From assembly GCA_937980205.1 (NCBI GenBank), contig CALJKW010000017.1, forward strand, positions 1 through 64,000: a DNA stretch of 64,000 bases, in the 5' to 3' direction. Below, one piece after another: positions 16,004-26,371 of this stretch. The notes under the pieces were generated by a model that was not told the origin of the DNA, did no database searches, and worked only from the letters and a program-made list of their open reading frames with translations. The stretch's first letter is position 1; each line of letters opens with the position of its first letter. The DNA is from an uncultured Myxococcales bacterium. GTDB lineage: Bacteria; Myxococcota; Myxococcia; Myxococcales; Myxococcaceae. Both the position numbers and the translations under genes were made by a program.

Positions 16004-18196
16004 ATGCCTTCGGGCACTGCTTCCCCGAAAGGCGCTGTTGCCCCGGACCTCGATCGGGGCAGGCGCATCGGCAAGTACGAGATCCTGACGCGCCTCTCGA
16101 TGGGAGGCATGGCGGAGCTCTTCCTCGCGTACACCGCGGGGCCCGGCGGCTTCCGCAAGTTCGTCGCGGTGAAGCAGATTCTCCCCGACATCAAGAAAGA
16201 CGAGCAGTTCGTCCGCATGTTCCTCGACGAGGCGCGCATCACCGCCGCGTTCAGCCACGCGAACATCGGACAGGTCTTCGACCTCGGCGAGGAAGAGGGC
16301 GAGCTCTACCTCGCCATGGAGTTCATCTCCGGCCAGAACCTCGAGCAGGTCGTCAAGCGCGCGCGCAAGCGCGACACGCAGATCCCCATCGGGTTCGCGG
16401 CGCGGGTGGTGCGCGACGCCTGCCTCGGGCTCCATTACGCGCACCACTTCATGGACGCCTCGGGCAAGCCGGCGCCCGTCGTGCACCGCGACGTCAGCCC
16501 CAAGAACGTGATGATCACGTACTCGGGCGACGTGAAGATGATCGACTTCGGCATCGCCAAGGCGAAGGGGCGCCTCAACCGCACCCAGGTCGGCATCGTG
16601 AAGGGCACCAGCGGGTACATGAGCCCCGAGCAGGTGCGCAACGAGCAGCTCGACGGCCGCACCGATCTCTTCGCCGCCGCCGTGATGCTGCACGAGCTCA
16701 TCACCAACTCGCGCCTGTTCACCGCTCCCTCCGACGCGGCGATGATGATGAAGATCGTCGAGGGCGAGATTCAGCACCCCAAGAACCTGAACCCCGAGGT
16801 GTCGAAGGCGCTCTCCGACGTGGTGATGAAGGGCCTCGCTCGCAAGCGCGAGAACCGCTTCAACTCGGGCAAGGAGATGGCGAAGGCCATCGAGCAGGCC
16901 TGCCCGGAGATGTTCGAAGAAGAGCAGTGCGCCGAGATCATGAACTCGCTGTTCGAGGACAAGATCCAGACGACGCGCGCGCTGCTCGAGCTGGCGAACA
17001 CCAACGACACCAGCAACATGACGAAGGCGGTCGAGGCGCTGAACACCGCCGACGAGGCGCCCGACGGCACGCCGCGGCCGAAGAAGGCGACCGCCGGCGC
17101 GGTACAGCGCGCGAAGGCGACGCCTCCTCCGCGCGAGGCGCTGCCGCCGAAGGGCCGCTCGTCGTCGAAGCTGCCGAAGCAGAAAGAGCCGGCCGAAGAC
17201 CTCGACGCCACCATTCCTCCGTCGCGGTCGCCGAAGAAGCCGTCGGCCGATCGGTACGCGTCGAGCGTCGCGCGCGACTACGCGATGTACGACCAGTCGG
17301 ACGCCGAGACCGAGCAGCAGCGCGGCAAGGGCGGCGAGAAGAAGCGGTTGGACACTCCGCCGCTGGGCAACCCGCGCGCGAAGCGGCCTCCTCCTCCGGA
17401 AGAGACGCTCAAGCCCAAGGGCGGCGGCGGGGCCTTCGGCATCATCGTGCTCGTGCTCTTGCTTGGGGCCGTCGGCGGGCTCGCGTGGGCCGGCTGGAAG
17501 GGCCCCCTGAAGGACACGGCCCTGGGCGTCGCCATGCACAAGGCGCTCGAGGACGAGCCGCCTCCTCCTCCGCCGAAAGACCTGCGCGAGATCGCCTTGG
17601 AGCAGAACGGGCCGAAGCCCCAGTGGCTCGTCGAGAAGGAGGCCCAGGAGGCCGCCCTCAAGGCGGAGGCCGAGAAGCAGAAGCAGATCGAGGCCGCGGC
17701 GAACGACCCCGAGAACCAGAAGACCCTCGAGGAGATCAACGCGCAGCTCAAGGAGCTCGACCGGCAGGAGGCCGAGCTGAGGCAGCTCAAGGTCGACGCG
17801 AAGGCCGCCGGAGCGGTCAGCGCCGCCAACAGCAAGAAGATCGAAGCGATGGAGAAGCAGATCGCCGAGCTCAAGGCCGCGATCGAGGTCAAGCAGGCGA
17901 AGAAGAAGAAGCCGCAGGGCGACGGCGTCGAGATCGTGCGCGACGCGAAGTCGGCCAAGAACGCCGACGTCGGCTACCTCACGCTGCGCACCATCAACCC
18001 GTCGAAGGCGGCGGTGTTCGAAGGCAGCACGTCGCTCGGGTCGACCCCGCTGGTGAAGGTGCCGCTCGACGAGGGCAAGCACGAGCTGCGCATCGTCGAC
18101 TCGGACTCGAACAACCGCACGTTCACCGTCACCGTCACCGCCGCGAAAGAGTCGACCTACAACGTCGATGTCTCGTCGATGGCGATGATGAAGTGA
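16004..18196 (+). CDS. Ser/Thr protein kinase with PEGA tail
   Basis: This 730-residue transmembrane kinase has an N-terminal kinase domain at about residues 23-300. The glycine-rich loop is LSMGGMAE, the ATP lysine is K57 (VAVKQIL), the catalytic loop is HRDVSPKN (161-168) and the Mg loop is DFG (181-183), with GTSGYMSPEQ as activation/P+1 segment. Val after HRD is typical of myxobacterial kinases of this class. A Pro/Lys-rich linker leads to a TM helix at about 478-498, a long coiled coil (about 540-630) and a C-terminal PEGA-like domain from about residue 660. Myxobacterial relatives regulate development and motility; the targets of this one are unknown. Confidence 0.92.
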   Translation: MPSGTASPKGAVAPDLDRGRRIGKYEILTRLSMGGMAELFLAYTAGPGGFRKFVAVKQILPDIKKDEQFVRMFLDEARITAAFSHANIGQVFDLGEEEGELYLAMEFISGQNLEQVVKRARKRDTQIPIGFAARVVRDACLGLHYAHHFMDASGKPAPVVHRDVSPKNVMITYSGDVKMIDFGIAKAKGRLNRTQVGIVKGTSGYMSPEQVRNEQLDGRTDLFAAAVMLHELITNSRLFTAPSDAAMMMKIVEGEIQHPKNLNPEVSKALSDVVMKGLARKRENRFNSGKEMAKAIEQACPEMFEEEQCAEIMNSLFEDKIQTTRALLELANTNDTSNMTKAVEALNTADEAPDGTPRPKKATAGAVQRAKATPPPREALPPKGRSSSKLPKQKEPAEDLDATIPPSRSPKKPSADRYASSVARDYAMYDQSDAETEQQRGKGGEKKRLDTPPLGNPRAKRPPPPEETLKPKGGGGAFGIIVLVLLLGAVGGLAWAGWKGPLKDTALGVAMHKALEDEPPPPPPKDLREIALEQNGPKPQWLVEKEAQEAALKAEAEKQKQIEAAANDPENQKTLEEINAQLKELDRQEAELRQLKVDAKAAGAVSAANSKKIEAMEKQIAELKAAIEVKQAKKKKPQGDGVEIVRDAKSAKNADVGYLTLRTINPSKAAVFEGSTSLGSTPLVKVPLDEGKHELRIVDSDSNNRTFTVTVTAAKESTYNVDVSSMAMMK

Positions 18197-18266
18197 AGCC
18201 GTCCGATCGCGGCATCTTCAACGTCATCCTGCATCTCGCCCGCTGAGCGGCTATACGAGCGGGCCT

Positions 18267-19230
<964 letters not shown>

Positions 19231-19238
<8 letters not shown>

Positions 19239-21240
19239 CCTGCTGCTGGAGCTCGGCAGCGAAGAGCTGCCCGCGCGCTTCGTCGTGCCCGCGCTCGACG
19301 ATCTCGAGCGCACGTTCAAAGAGAACATCGGCGTCGAGTTCGGTGCCATTCGTCGCTTCGGCACTCCGCGCCGCCTCGCGCTGCTCGTGACGGGGCTGCC
19401 CGAGAAGACGCCTGACCAGAAGATCCAGAAGACGGGGCCCGCAGTAAAGGCGCCGCCGAAAGCAGTCCAGGGCTTCGCCGACAGCGTGAAGCTGCCCGTC
19501 GACAAGTTGGAGCGCATCACGACTCCGAAGGGCGAGTACTTCGCTGCCACCATCGAAGAGAAGGGCAAGCGGATGCTCGAGCTCTTGCCGCCCGTGCTCA
19601 ACACGTGCGTCCGCAAGATCAACTTCGCCAAGTCGATGCGCTGGGGCGACGTGCCGCAGATGTTCGGCCGCCCGCTGCACTGGATCGTGGCGCTCCTCGA
19701 CAACGAGGTCGTCCCAGTCGAGTTCGCCGACGTGAAAAGCGGTCGCACGACGAAGGGCCACCGTTTCCTCTCGCCGGCCGCGATCGAGCTCAAGAGCCCG
19801 AAGGACTACGAGGGCGCGCTCGAGGGCGCGAACGTCATCGCCGACCTCGAGAAGCGCAAGAAGGTGATGCTCGAGAAGATCGGCGCCCTGGCGAAGCAGG
19901 CCGGCGGCAAGGTCATCGACGACGCCGAGCTCGTGGACCAGGTCGTGAACCTCGTCGAGCTGCCGAGCCCCGTGCTGGGCCGCTTCGAAGAGCGGCACCT
20001 CGACCTGCCGCCCGAGGTGCTCATCTCCGAGATGAAGAGCCACCAGCGGTACTTCTCGCTGGAGAAGGACGGCAAGCTCATCCCCGCGTTCATCGCGGTC
20101 TCGAACGTGCCGCTCAAAGACGAGAAGCTCTCGATCGCCGGCTACGAGCGCGTGCTGCGCGCGCGCCTCTCGGACGGCCGCTTCTTCTTCGACGAAGACC
20201 GCCGCAGAAAGCTGCTCGACCGCGTCGAGCGCCTGCAGAAGCGGAACTGGTTCGAGGGCCTCGGCTCGGTCGCCGACAAGGTCAACCGCATCCGCGCGCT
20301 GGCGGTGTGGCTGAACGGCAAGCCCGACGCCACCATCGAGCGCGCCGCCACGCTGTGCAAGGCCGACCTCGAGACCGGCATGGTCGGCGAGTTCCCCGAA
20401 TTGCAGGGCGTGATGGGCCGCGAGTACGCGCTCCACGACGGAGAGCCGAAGGAGGTCGCGCTCGCGATCTTCGAGCACTACCTGCCGCGCACCGCCACCG
20501 ACGCGCTGCCCACGCAGGACGCCGGCGCCCTGATCGGCATCGCCGATCGCCTCGACTCGATCGTGGGCCTGTTCTCGGCCGGCAAGAAGCCGACCGGCGC
20601 GAAGGACCAGTTCGGCCTCCGCCGCGCGTGCCTGGCCACCATCAACCTCACGCTCGCGCGCGGCTACCGCTTCTCGCTCACCCAGGCGGTCGCCGAGGCG
20701 GCCAAGGCGTTCAAGAACGTGCCGCAGGCGGACGTGCTCGAGTTCTTCCGCGGCCGCCTCGAGGCGCTGTGGCGCGAGTCGCACCGCCCCGACGCCGTCG
20801 ACGCGGTGCTCGCGGCCGGCTTCGACGACCTGGTCGCGGCGCACAAGCGGCTGCAGGCGATGACGATGCAGATCGGCAAGCCCGGCTTCTCGGACCTCGC
20901 GCAGACCTTCAAGCGCGTCGGCAACATCATCGAGAAGAACGCGAAGGGCGTGAAGATGGCGCCGGTCAACCCGGCCCTGCTCAAGGACGACCCCGAGAAG
21001 GCGCTGCACGCCGAGGTCAGCAAGGTCCGCGACGACGTGCTCTCGGCCGCGAAGGCCGACGACTACGCGCGCGCTCTCGACCGCGTGGTCACGCTCAAGC
21101 CCGCGGTCGACCTGTTCTTCGACAAGGTGCTCGTGATCGACAAGGACGAGGCCGTGAAGGAGAACCGCGTCCGCCTGCTCATGTCGATCGGCGAGCTGTT
21201 CGGCACCGTCGCGGACTTCTCCCGCGTCCAGGTGCAGTGA
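19231..21240 (+). CDS. glyS: Glycyl-tRNA synthetase beta subunit
   Basis: This 669-residue tRNA-binding subunit starts at GTG within the end of glyQ. The N-terminal LLLELGSEELPARFV motif, GPAVKAPPKAVQGF, SMRWGD, HRFLSP, the HD-like EMKSHQRYF and the DFGRRR-type region GRFFFDEDRRRKLLDR are all present. The C-terminal anticodon-binding (DALR-like) domain closes the protein. It is convergent with a small EF-hand gene 16 bp away. Together with GlyQ it forms the alpha2beta2 enzyme. Confidence 0.97.
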
Positions 21241-21256
21241 CTTCGCAACGACGCGG

Positions 21257-21532
21257 CTACTGCCCCAGCCGGCGCATCCCGTTCTGGAACTCCTGCCAGG
21301 AGATGCCGTTGCTGCGGTTCGCGTCGAACTGGTCCATCACGCCGTTGGTGTACAGGCCGCGCGTGAGGCCGCTGCCGACGCCGGCATCGCTGAGCAGCCG
21401 GTGCACCTGGTCGCGGGAGACCTCCGGTCGGCCCTGCGCGTAGTGGTTGAACGCGCGGCGCTGATCGCCGCCGAAGTTCCGCTGGACGAGGTTGTTGACG
21501 CGGCGACCGACATCGAGTGCGCGGGAATCCAT
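21257..21532 (-). CDS. Small EF-hand protein
   Basis: This 91-residue cytoplasmic protein starts at the ATG preceded by GGAG; longer upstream reading is not supported by a ribosome site. The C-terminal loop DANRSNGISWQEF matches the EF-hand consensus (D1, N3, S5, G6, I8, E12), so it should bind Ca2+. A helix on either side completes the motif; a second degenerate copy may lie at about residues 35-60 (RPEVSRDQVHRLL). Whether it pairs with itself to form a functional site is unclear. It is convergent with glyS and divergent from a lipoprotein gene. Confidence 0.65.
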   Translation of the reverse strand: MDSRALDVGRRVNNLVQRNFGGDQRRAFNHYAQGRPEVSRDQVHRLLSDAGVGSGLTRGLYTNGVMDQFDANRSNGISWQEFQNGMRRLGQ

Positions 21533-21672
21533 GAGGGCTCCTTCGACTGCAGACTGCGAGGGACGAAGAGATTCTCCGCGGCTGAGAAACGCGAGTTTCT
21601 TCCGGCATGTCGAATGCGCACCAAGCGCAATGACAAGGGGCCTCACACGTTCTAGAAGTCGCGCCCCGTCCG

Positions 21673-23067
21673 ATGCGAAAGGCACTTTTCATTGCGGTGG
21701 GTTGTCTCGTGGCTGCCGCCGCGTCGTGCAACTCCCGAAAGAAGACCCTGCCGCCGCTCGACCGGTTCTATTTCCCCTCAGGCATCCACCACCACCGCGC
21801 CGGGCCGACGGGCGAGGGCTTCCTCTACGTCGTCTCGGCGAACACCGACCGCCGCTACGACACCGGCGTGATGACCGCGGTCGACCTCGACACCGTCGGC
21901 CTGCCCGAGTTCGGCGCCGACGACGCCGGTTCGACGCCGGTGCAGATCCTCGATCTCAACATCGACGTCGACGCCTCGGTCGTCCAGCTCGCGAACTTCG
22001 GCGCGGACCTCGGCGTCGCGCCCATCTCCGGCGGCGTGCGCATGTTCATCCCCTCGCGCGCCGAGGGACAGAAGCTGATGGTCGTCGACGCGCACGGCAC
22101 CCGGCTCGACTGCGTGCCGACGATCATCGTCGAGGACGGCGGCTCGCGCGTCGGCACCGACCCGCGCGACTGCGGCGAGGTCGGCGCGTCGCTCGTCGAG
22201 CTCGAGCGCATCGGCAACGGGGTGCCGCGCGCAGACTCTCCGATGATGGCGACGGTGAGCCCCGATGCCGGCACCGTCTGGGTGAGCTCGGGCCGCCACG
22301 CCGACGCGCCGCGGTTCAGCATGATGAACTACAACGACTACATCGTGCGCCTGCCGCTGTGGCGGTCCGAGGGCGTGAAGCTCACGATCGGCGACTTCCA
22401 GGGCATCGGCCCCGGCAGCACGCACGCGGTCGCGGTGGGTCAGCGCTGGGCGTACTTCTCCGGTCGCTTCCCGGGGAACGGCATCGTGAACCCGCCGCTG
22501 TTGCGGCTGGTCGACGAGCAGAGCGCGAGGGTGGTGGACCCGTTCCTTCAGGCGCAGGTCACGGTCTCCGATGCCCGCGGCATCGCGCTGTCGTCCGACG
22601 AGCGGAGGCTGTTCCTCGTCGGCCGCCAGCCGTCGGGCGCCACGGGCAACGACTTCCTCGTCATCGCGAGCATCACCGGGGCGCTGACCGACAACCCGAT
22701 CATCTCGCCCCTCGACCCGGTGCCGCTGCCGACCGAGCCGCAGATGGTGAAGACGATCGCCCGCCCCGGCAGGCGCGACCTCGTGGTCATCGTGTGCTCG
22801 GGGGCCGGCTCGCTCGCGCTGTACGACGACGAGTCGGGGATCGTGAAGAACGTCGACGGCATCGGCGTGCAGCCGTCGAGCTTCGCGATCGATCGCCGCG
22901 GGGCAGGCGCGCGCATCTACGTGACGAACTTCCAGGACGGGCGCGTCGCCGTCGTCGACATTCCGGATCTGCTCAGCCCGCAGGACGCGCGCATCGTCGC
23001 GCACCTCGGCGCGACGCAGGTCTGCATCACGCGCCGGGACTTCCAGTGCGATGCGGGGTTGCCGTGA
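21673..23067 (+). CDS. Propeller-like lipoprotein
   Basis: This 464-residue lipoprotein has the leader MRKALFIAVGCLVAAAASC, with lipobox AASC (Cys19). The mature protein contains repeated beta-strand segments characteristic of YVTN-type propellers, for example GFLYVVSANTDRRYDTG, ARIYVTNFQDGRVAVVDIP and RRDLVVIVCSGAGSLALYDD. It is probably a surface or periplasmic beta-propeller. Its stop overlaps the GTG start of a second propeller-like lipoprotein by four bases, so the two are coupled. The ligand is unknown. Confidence 0.72.
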   Translation: MRKALFIAVGCLVAAAASCNSRKKTLPPLDRFYFPSGIHHHRAGPTGEGFLYVVSANTDRRYDTGVMTAVDLDTVGLPEFGADDAGSTPVQILDLNIDVDASVVQLANFGADLGVAPISGGVRMFIPSRAEGQKLMVVDAHGTRLDCVPTIIVEDGGSRVGTDPRDCGEVGASLVELERIGNGVPRADSPMMATVSPDAGTVWVSSGRHADAPRFSMMNYNDYIVRLPLWRSEGVKLTIGDFQGIGPGSTHAVAVGQRWAYFSGRFPGNGIVNPPLLRLVDEQSARVVDPFLQAQVTVSDARGIALSSDERRLFLVGRQPSGATGNDFLVIASITGALTDNPIISPLDPVPLPTEPQMVKTIARPGRRDLVVIVCSGAGSLALYDDESGIVKNVDGIGVQPSSFAIDRRGAGARIYVTNFQDGRVAVVDIPDLLSPQDARIVAHLGATQVCITRRDFQCDAGLP

Positions 23068-25010
23068 AGCGCTCAATCGCCTTCCTGGTCGTCGTGTTGG
23101 CGCTGGTCGACTGCCAGCAGACGACGGTGTCTCCGTCGGCGCAGCTCGTCGGCCTGCGCGACATGGTGAAGGTGGGCACGGTGATCGTCGCGACGTCGAC
23201 CGAGCGCGACGAGCTGCGCGTGCTGAACCTCGAGACGGGTGACCCGACGCAGGTCCGCAAGTTCCTGCGCGCGCCGAACCCCATTCAGGCGCTCTCGATT
23301 CCGGTGCTGCGCCGCCCGACCGAGCTGACGACGGACACGTATCTCGACGGCACCACCGAGACGGCGGGTCCGTACGCGTACGCGTGGAGCCAGGGCACGC
23401 CGCAGCTGTCGATCGTGTGGGCCGAGAACGTCGACGCAGGCTCGGCGTTCACCGAGGTCGGCCGCCTCTCGACGATCGCTCCGGTGGTCGCGGTCGCGGC
23501 GCAGGGGGCCGCTCCCTTCGAAGGCCGCCCGCAGCCCGGCACCACGTACTTCGCCACGTTCGACGGCCGGACGTCGACGCTGTTCGCGCTGCCGCTGAAG
23601 CCGCCCACGTCGTACGGCGCCGGTACGATCTTCGAGCAGGATCTGCAGGCCTCCGTGATTCCGCTCTCGTCGACGTCCGACGAGACGGTGGTCGACATGA
23701 TCGCGCTGCCGGGCGGCCAGCTCGCGATCGCGATGCAGTCGACCGGCAGCGGCGGGCTCACCGGCCGCGCGTTCGTCTACGACACGGCCACGCGCAGCGA
23801 GGTGCGCGCGCTGCAGTTCCCCGGGCCGGTTCGCGCGCTGTACACGCACCCCCGGTTCGAGATCCCCGAGGTCGGCACCGTTCCCGCCGGCGGCCGCATC
23901 TACGGAGTCCTCGACGAGGACGCGTGCGGCAGCGTGGCGTGCGGCGGCCTCGTCTCCGTCGACACGGCCACGGGCCTGCGCACGTTGAGCGAGGCGGGAG
24001 CCCGGCTCGGCCCCGGCTACAGCCGCGACGTGCGCGTCGCTCCGCCGCTCACCTTCGGCGAGGGCATCATCCAGTCGGTCAGCCTCGCGCCCAACGGGAC
24101 GATCACGTTCCCCGCCACCATCACCGCGGACGGGGTGGCGACCCAGCGCTCGCTGCCGCTGCTCGGAGTCGCGACGCTGTCCAACGGGCAGATCGGCTTC
24201 TTCCTCGCCAGCGAGCTGCGGCAGCTCAACACGTCACGGTTCCCTTCCGTCCAGGTGTTCCTGCCCGACGGCGGCGGGTACAGCGCGCTGTCGACGCCCG
24301 ACGGCCTCATCGGCGTAGACGCCGGCGTGCTCGAGGGCCCGGTCGATCAAGTTCGCCTCGCCAACGGAGCGGCGCGCGACGAGACCATTCGCCTCACGCC
24401 CGACGGCCTGTTGCCGGGCCTCGTCTCGGTGGCGACCGACCCGACGGGCTTCTTGCCCTCGCTCAACGCAGGCCGCGCGCTCGTAGGGGACCTCGTCGAG
24501 GGCTGCGCCGACGGCGGCACCGTCGCTGCCATCGAAGATGGAGGCCTGCGCCTCGACGGCGCGTGCGCGAGCGCGCTCGTCACGGTCCGCGCCACGACTC
24601 CCCCCAACTATGTCGTCGAGGGTACGGCCAGCGGCTACATGGGCCGGGCCGCGCCGGGCCAGCGGTTCACGTTCGCCGGGCAGTACCTGCATCACTTCCC
24701 GGGCTACGACCCGAACGTCCCGGCGTTCTCCTTCGACGTGCCGGCGGCTCCGCTCGCGGCCGACGCAGGAGAGCGCATCGAGCTCATCGTCGACGACGGC
24801 TACCTGCCGCTCGTGGTGAAGACGACGCTGACGGCCTGCCCGGCGGGCTTCGCGCAGTTCCCGGGGACGGTCATCGCCGACGTTCGGCCCGACCCGACGC
24901 AGAGCCGCGCGTACGTGGCCTACCCGTCGACGAACGGCATCGTGGAGCTGAGGCTCGAGGACGTCCGCCGCAGCTTCAACTTCGACACCCGGGTTTTGTG
25001 TTGGCGATAG
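23064..25010 (+). CDS. Large propeller-like lipoprotein
   Basis: This 648-residue protein starts at GTG, overlapping the upstream stop (GTGA). The leader MKRSIAFLVVVLALVDC ends in an unusual lipobox with Asp at -1 (LVDC, Cys17), so lipidation is likely but not certain. The body is beta-rich throughout with segments suggesting a propeller (VIVATSTERDELRVLNLETG, GQLAIAMQSTGSGG, SRAYVAYPSTNGIVELRLED). It forms a two-gene operon with the preceding lipoprotein. It lies directly upstream of the Tad-like cluster but is separated from it by a promoter. Confidence 0.7.
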   Translation: MKRSIAFLVVVLALVDCQQTTVSPSAQLVGLRDMVKVGTVIVATSTERDELRVLNLETGDPTQVRKFLRAPNPIQALSIPVLRRPTELTTDTYLDGTTETAGPYAYAWSQGTPQLSIVWAENVDAGSAFTEVGRLSTIAPVVAVAAQGAAPFEGRPQPGTTYFATFDGRTSTLFALPLKPPTSYGAGTIFEQDLQASVIPLSSTSDETVVDMIALPGGQLAIAMQSTGSGGLTGRAFVYDTATRSEVRALQFPGPVRALYTHPRFEIPEVGTVPAGGRIYGVLDEDACGSVACGGLVSVDTATGLRTLSEAGARLGPGYSRDVRVAPPLTFGEGIIQSVSLAPNGTITFPATITADGVATQRSLPLLGVATLSNGQIGFFLASELRQLNTSRFPSVQVFLPDGGGYSALSTPDGLIGVDAGVLEGPVDQVRLANGAARDETIRLTPDGLLPGLVSVATDPTGFLPSLNAGRALVGDLVEGCADGGTVAAIEDGGLRLDGACASALVTVRATTPPNYVVEGTASGYMGRAAPGQRFTFAGQYLHHFPGYDPNVPAFSFDVPAAPLAADAGERIELIVDDGYLPLVVKTTLTACPAGFAQFPGTVIADVRPDPTQSRAYVAYPSTNGIVELRLEDVRRSFNFDTRVLCWR

Positions 25011-25011
25011 G

Positions 25012-25040
25012 TTGGACGTGTCGAAAAGCGGTGCTATCTT
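25012..25040 (+). promoter_or_regulatory. Sigma70-type promoter of the Tad-like cluster
   Basis: TTGGAC (25012-25017) is followed by a 17-bp spacer and TATCTT (25035-25040), a good match to the -35/-10 consensus. It lies 36 bp before the ATG of the first FHA gene and right after the preceding stop, so it likely drives the Tad-like operon. Confidence 0.6.
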
Positions 25041-25076
25041 GCCCCGCGTCAACGCCCGCCGCTGACACACGAACCG

Positions 25077-25835
25077 ATGGATCCGAGTTCCCGGCCGCCT
25101 CGTAAGGTTGGCATCGCTGACCACATTTGGGATCTGTTCGAGGAGATGGCCTCGCAGATGGGGTCTGACCGCGACGCCCTGATCAACCAGGCGATGTTCA
25201 TGTTTGCCCGGTTGAACGGCTTCAGCGACTCCCACGCGAATGGCCACGCGAAGGCGAACGGTGCGGCGGCAAATGGCCGCCCGGCGCCGGCTGCTGCGCC
25301 TCCGTCGCGCTCGGCGGGGGCTCCGCCGGTGCTGTCGCCGGCGAAGGCTCCTCCGCGACCCGAGCCGCCTCCGCAGAAGCTCGACGATGATCCGGTGCGC
25401 CGCGAGGTCGCCGAGCGCGTGCTCGAGACCGCCGCCGAGCTCGAGCGCCTCATCAAGGGCAAGAACCAGAACCAGGACTCCAGCGCCGAAGCCGAAGAGA
25501 GCTCGGGCATGGAGGGCGTCGACGTCGAAGAGCCGCAGAGCGACGGCGGCGCGGGCAACGCGCTCTACCTGATGGCCGAAGGCGGAGAGCTCGACCGCAT
25601 CGCGAAAGATCGCTTCGTCATCGGCCGCGGCAAGCACTGCGACTTCGTCATCAACTCGGGCAAGGTCAGCCGCGAGCACGCCGTCATCATCCGCGACGGC
25701 GGCGACTACTTCATCGAAGACCTCGGCTCGTCGAACGGCACCTGGTTCAACAAGCAGCGCATCAAGCGCCGCAAGGTCGAAGACGGCGACGAGTACTTCA
25801 TCTGCTCCGAAAAAGTTAAGCTCGTCTTCCGTTAA
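25077..25835 (+). CDS. FHA-domain protein with RHH-like N-terminus
   Basis: This 252-residue cytoplasmic protein has three parts. Residues ~10-45 (VGIADHIWDLFEEMASQMGS, then DRDALINQAMFMFARLNG) resemble a ribbon-helix-helix/coiled oligomerisation unit. Residues ~50-165 form a Pro/Ala-rich and then acidic linker. Residues ~170-250 form an FHA domain with the conserved RFVIGRGKHCDFVI, SREHAVI and SSNGTWFN motifs that bind phosphothreonine peptides. It is the first gene of the Tad-like cluster, five bases before the prepilin peptidase gene, which suggests phospho-dependent control or assembly of the apparatus. Confidence 0.82.
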   Translation: MDPSSRPPRKVGIADHIWDLFEEMASQMGSDRDALINQAMFMFARLNGFSDSHANGHAKANGAAANGRPAPAAAPPSRSAGAPPVLSPAKAPPRPEPPPQKLDDDPVRREVAERVLETAAELERLIKGKNQNQDSSAEAEESSGMEGVDVEEPQSDGGAGNALYLMAEGGELDRIAKDRFVIGRGKHCDFVINSGKVSREHAVIIRDGGDYFIEDLGSSNGTWFNKQRIKRRKVEDGDEYFICSEKVKLVFR

Positions 25836-25840
25836 CGCTG

Positions 25841-26371
25841 ATGAGTGACCGCGTCGTTCTGTGGTCGCTGCTCGGCGTCGCGCTGCTCATCTCCGTCGTC
25901 ACGGATCTCGTCTCGCGGCGGATCCCCGACGTCGTGACGTACCCGACGGCGCTGCTCGCGCTGGGCTTCCGCTTCTTTCGCGAGGGCGTCGGCGATCTCG
26001 AGCACGGGCTCATCTCGGGCGCGGTCGCCGGCCTCGGCGCCGCGGCGCTCTTGAGCATCTGGGCCTTTCGCAACAAGGTGGGGTGGGGCGACGTGAAGCT
26101 GTTGCTCGCGGCGGGCTGCGTGTTCGGCTACCCCCTGGTGATGGGCGCGCTGGTGTTCGTGTCGCTCGCGGGCGCGATGCAGGCGATGGTCACGATCATC
26201 TGGAAGGGGACGGTGTGGACGACGCTCGCCGGCTCGCTCCGGCGTGCGGGACAGAAGATGCGGCTCGTCAAGGGCGAGCCCGCCGCGAAGGAAGAACCCC
26301 ACTACATTCCCTATGGCGTGGCGATTGCGCTGGGATGCTTTTGGGCAATGTGGTGGGATCGGCAGGGATGA
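25841..26371 (+). CDS. Prepilin peptidase, CpaA/TadV type
   Basis: This 176-residue inner-membrane aspartic protease of family A24 cleaves pseudopilin leaders. The two catalytic aspartates are visible: D22 in SVVTDLVSRRIPD and D84 in GWGDVKLL. About five TM helices are predicted. It lacks the N-terminal methylase domain, as is usual for the CpaA/TadV branch. Its stop overlaps the start of the secretin gene (ATGA). No pilin gene is present in this window, so the substrates must be encoded elsewhere. Confidence 0.88.
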   Translation: MSDRVVLWSLLGVALLISVVTDLVSRRIPDVVTYPTALLALGFRFFREGVGDLEHGLISGAVAGLGAAALLSIWAFRNKVGWGDVKLLLAAGCVFGYPLVMGALVFVSLAGAMQAMVTIIWKGTVWTTLAGSLRRAGQKMRLVKGEPAAKEEPHYIPYGVAIALGCFWAMWWDRQG

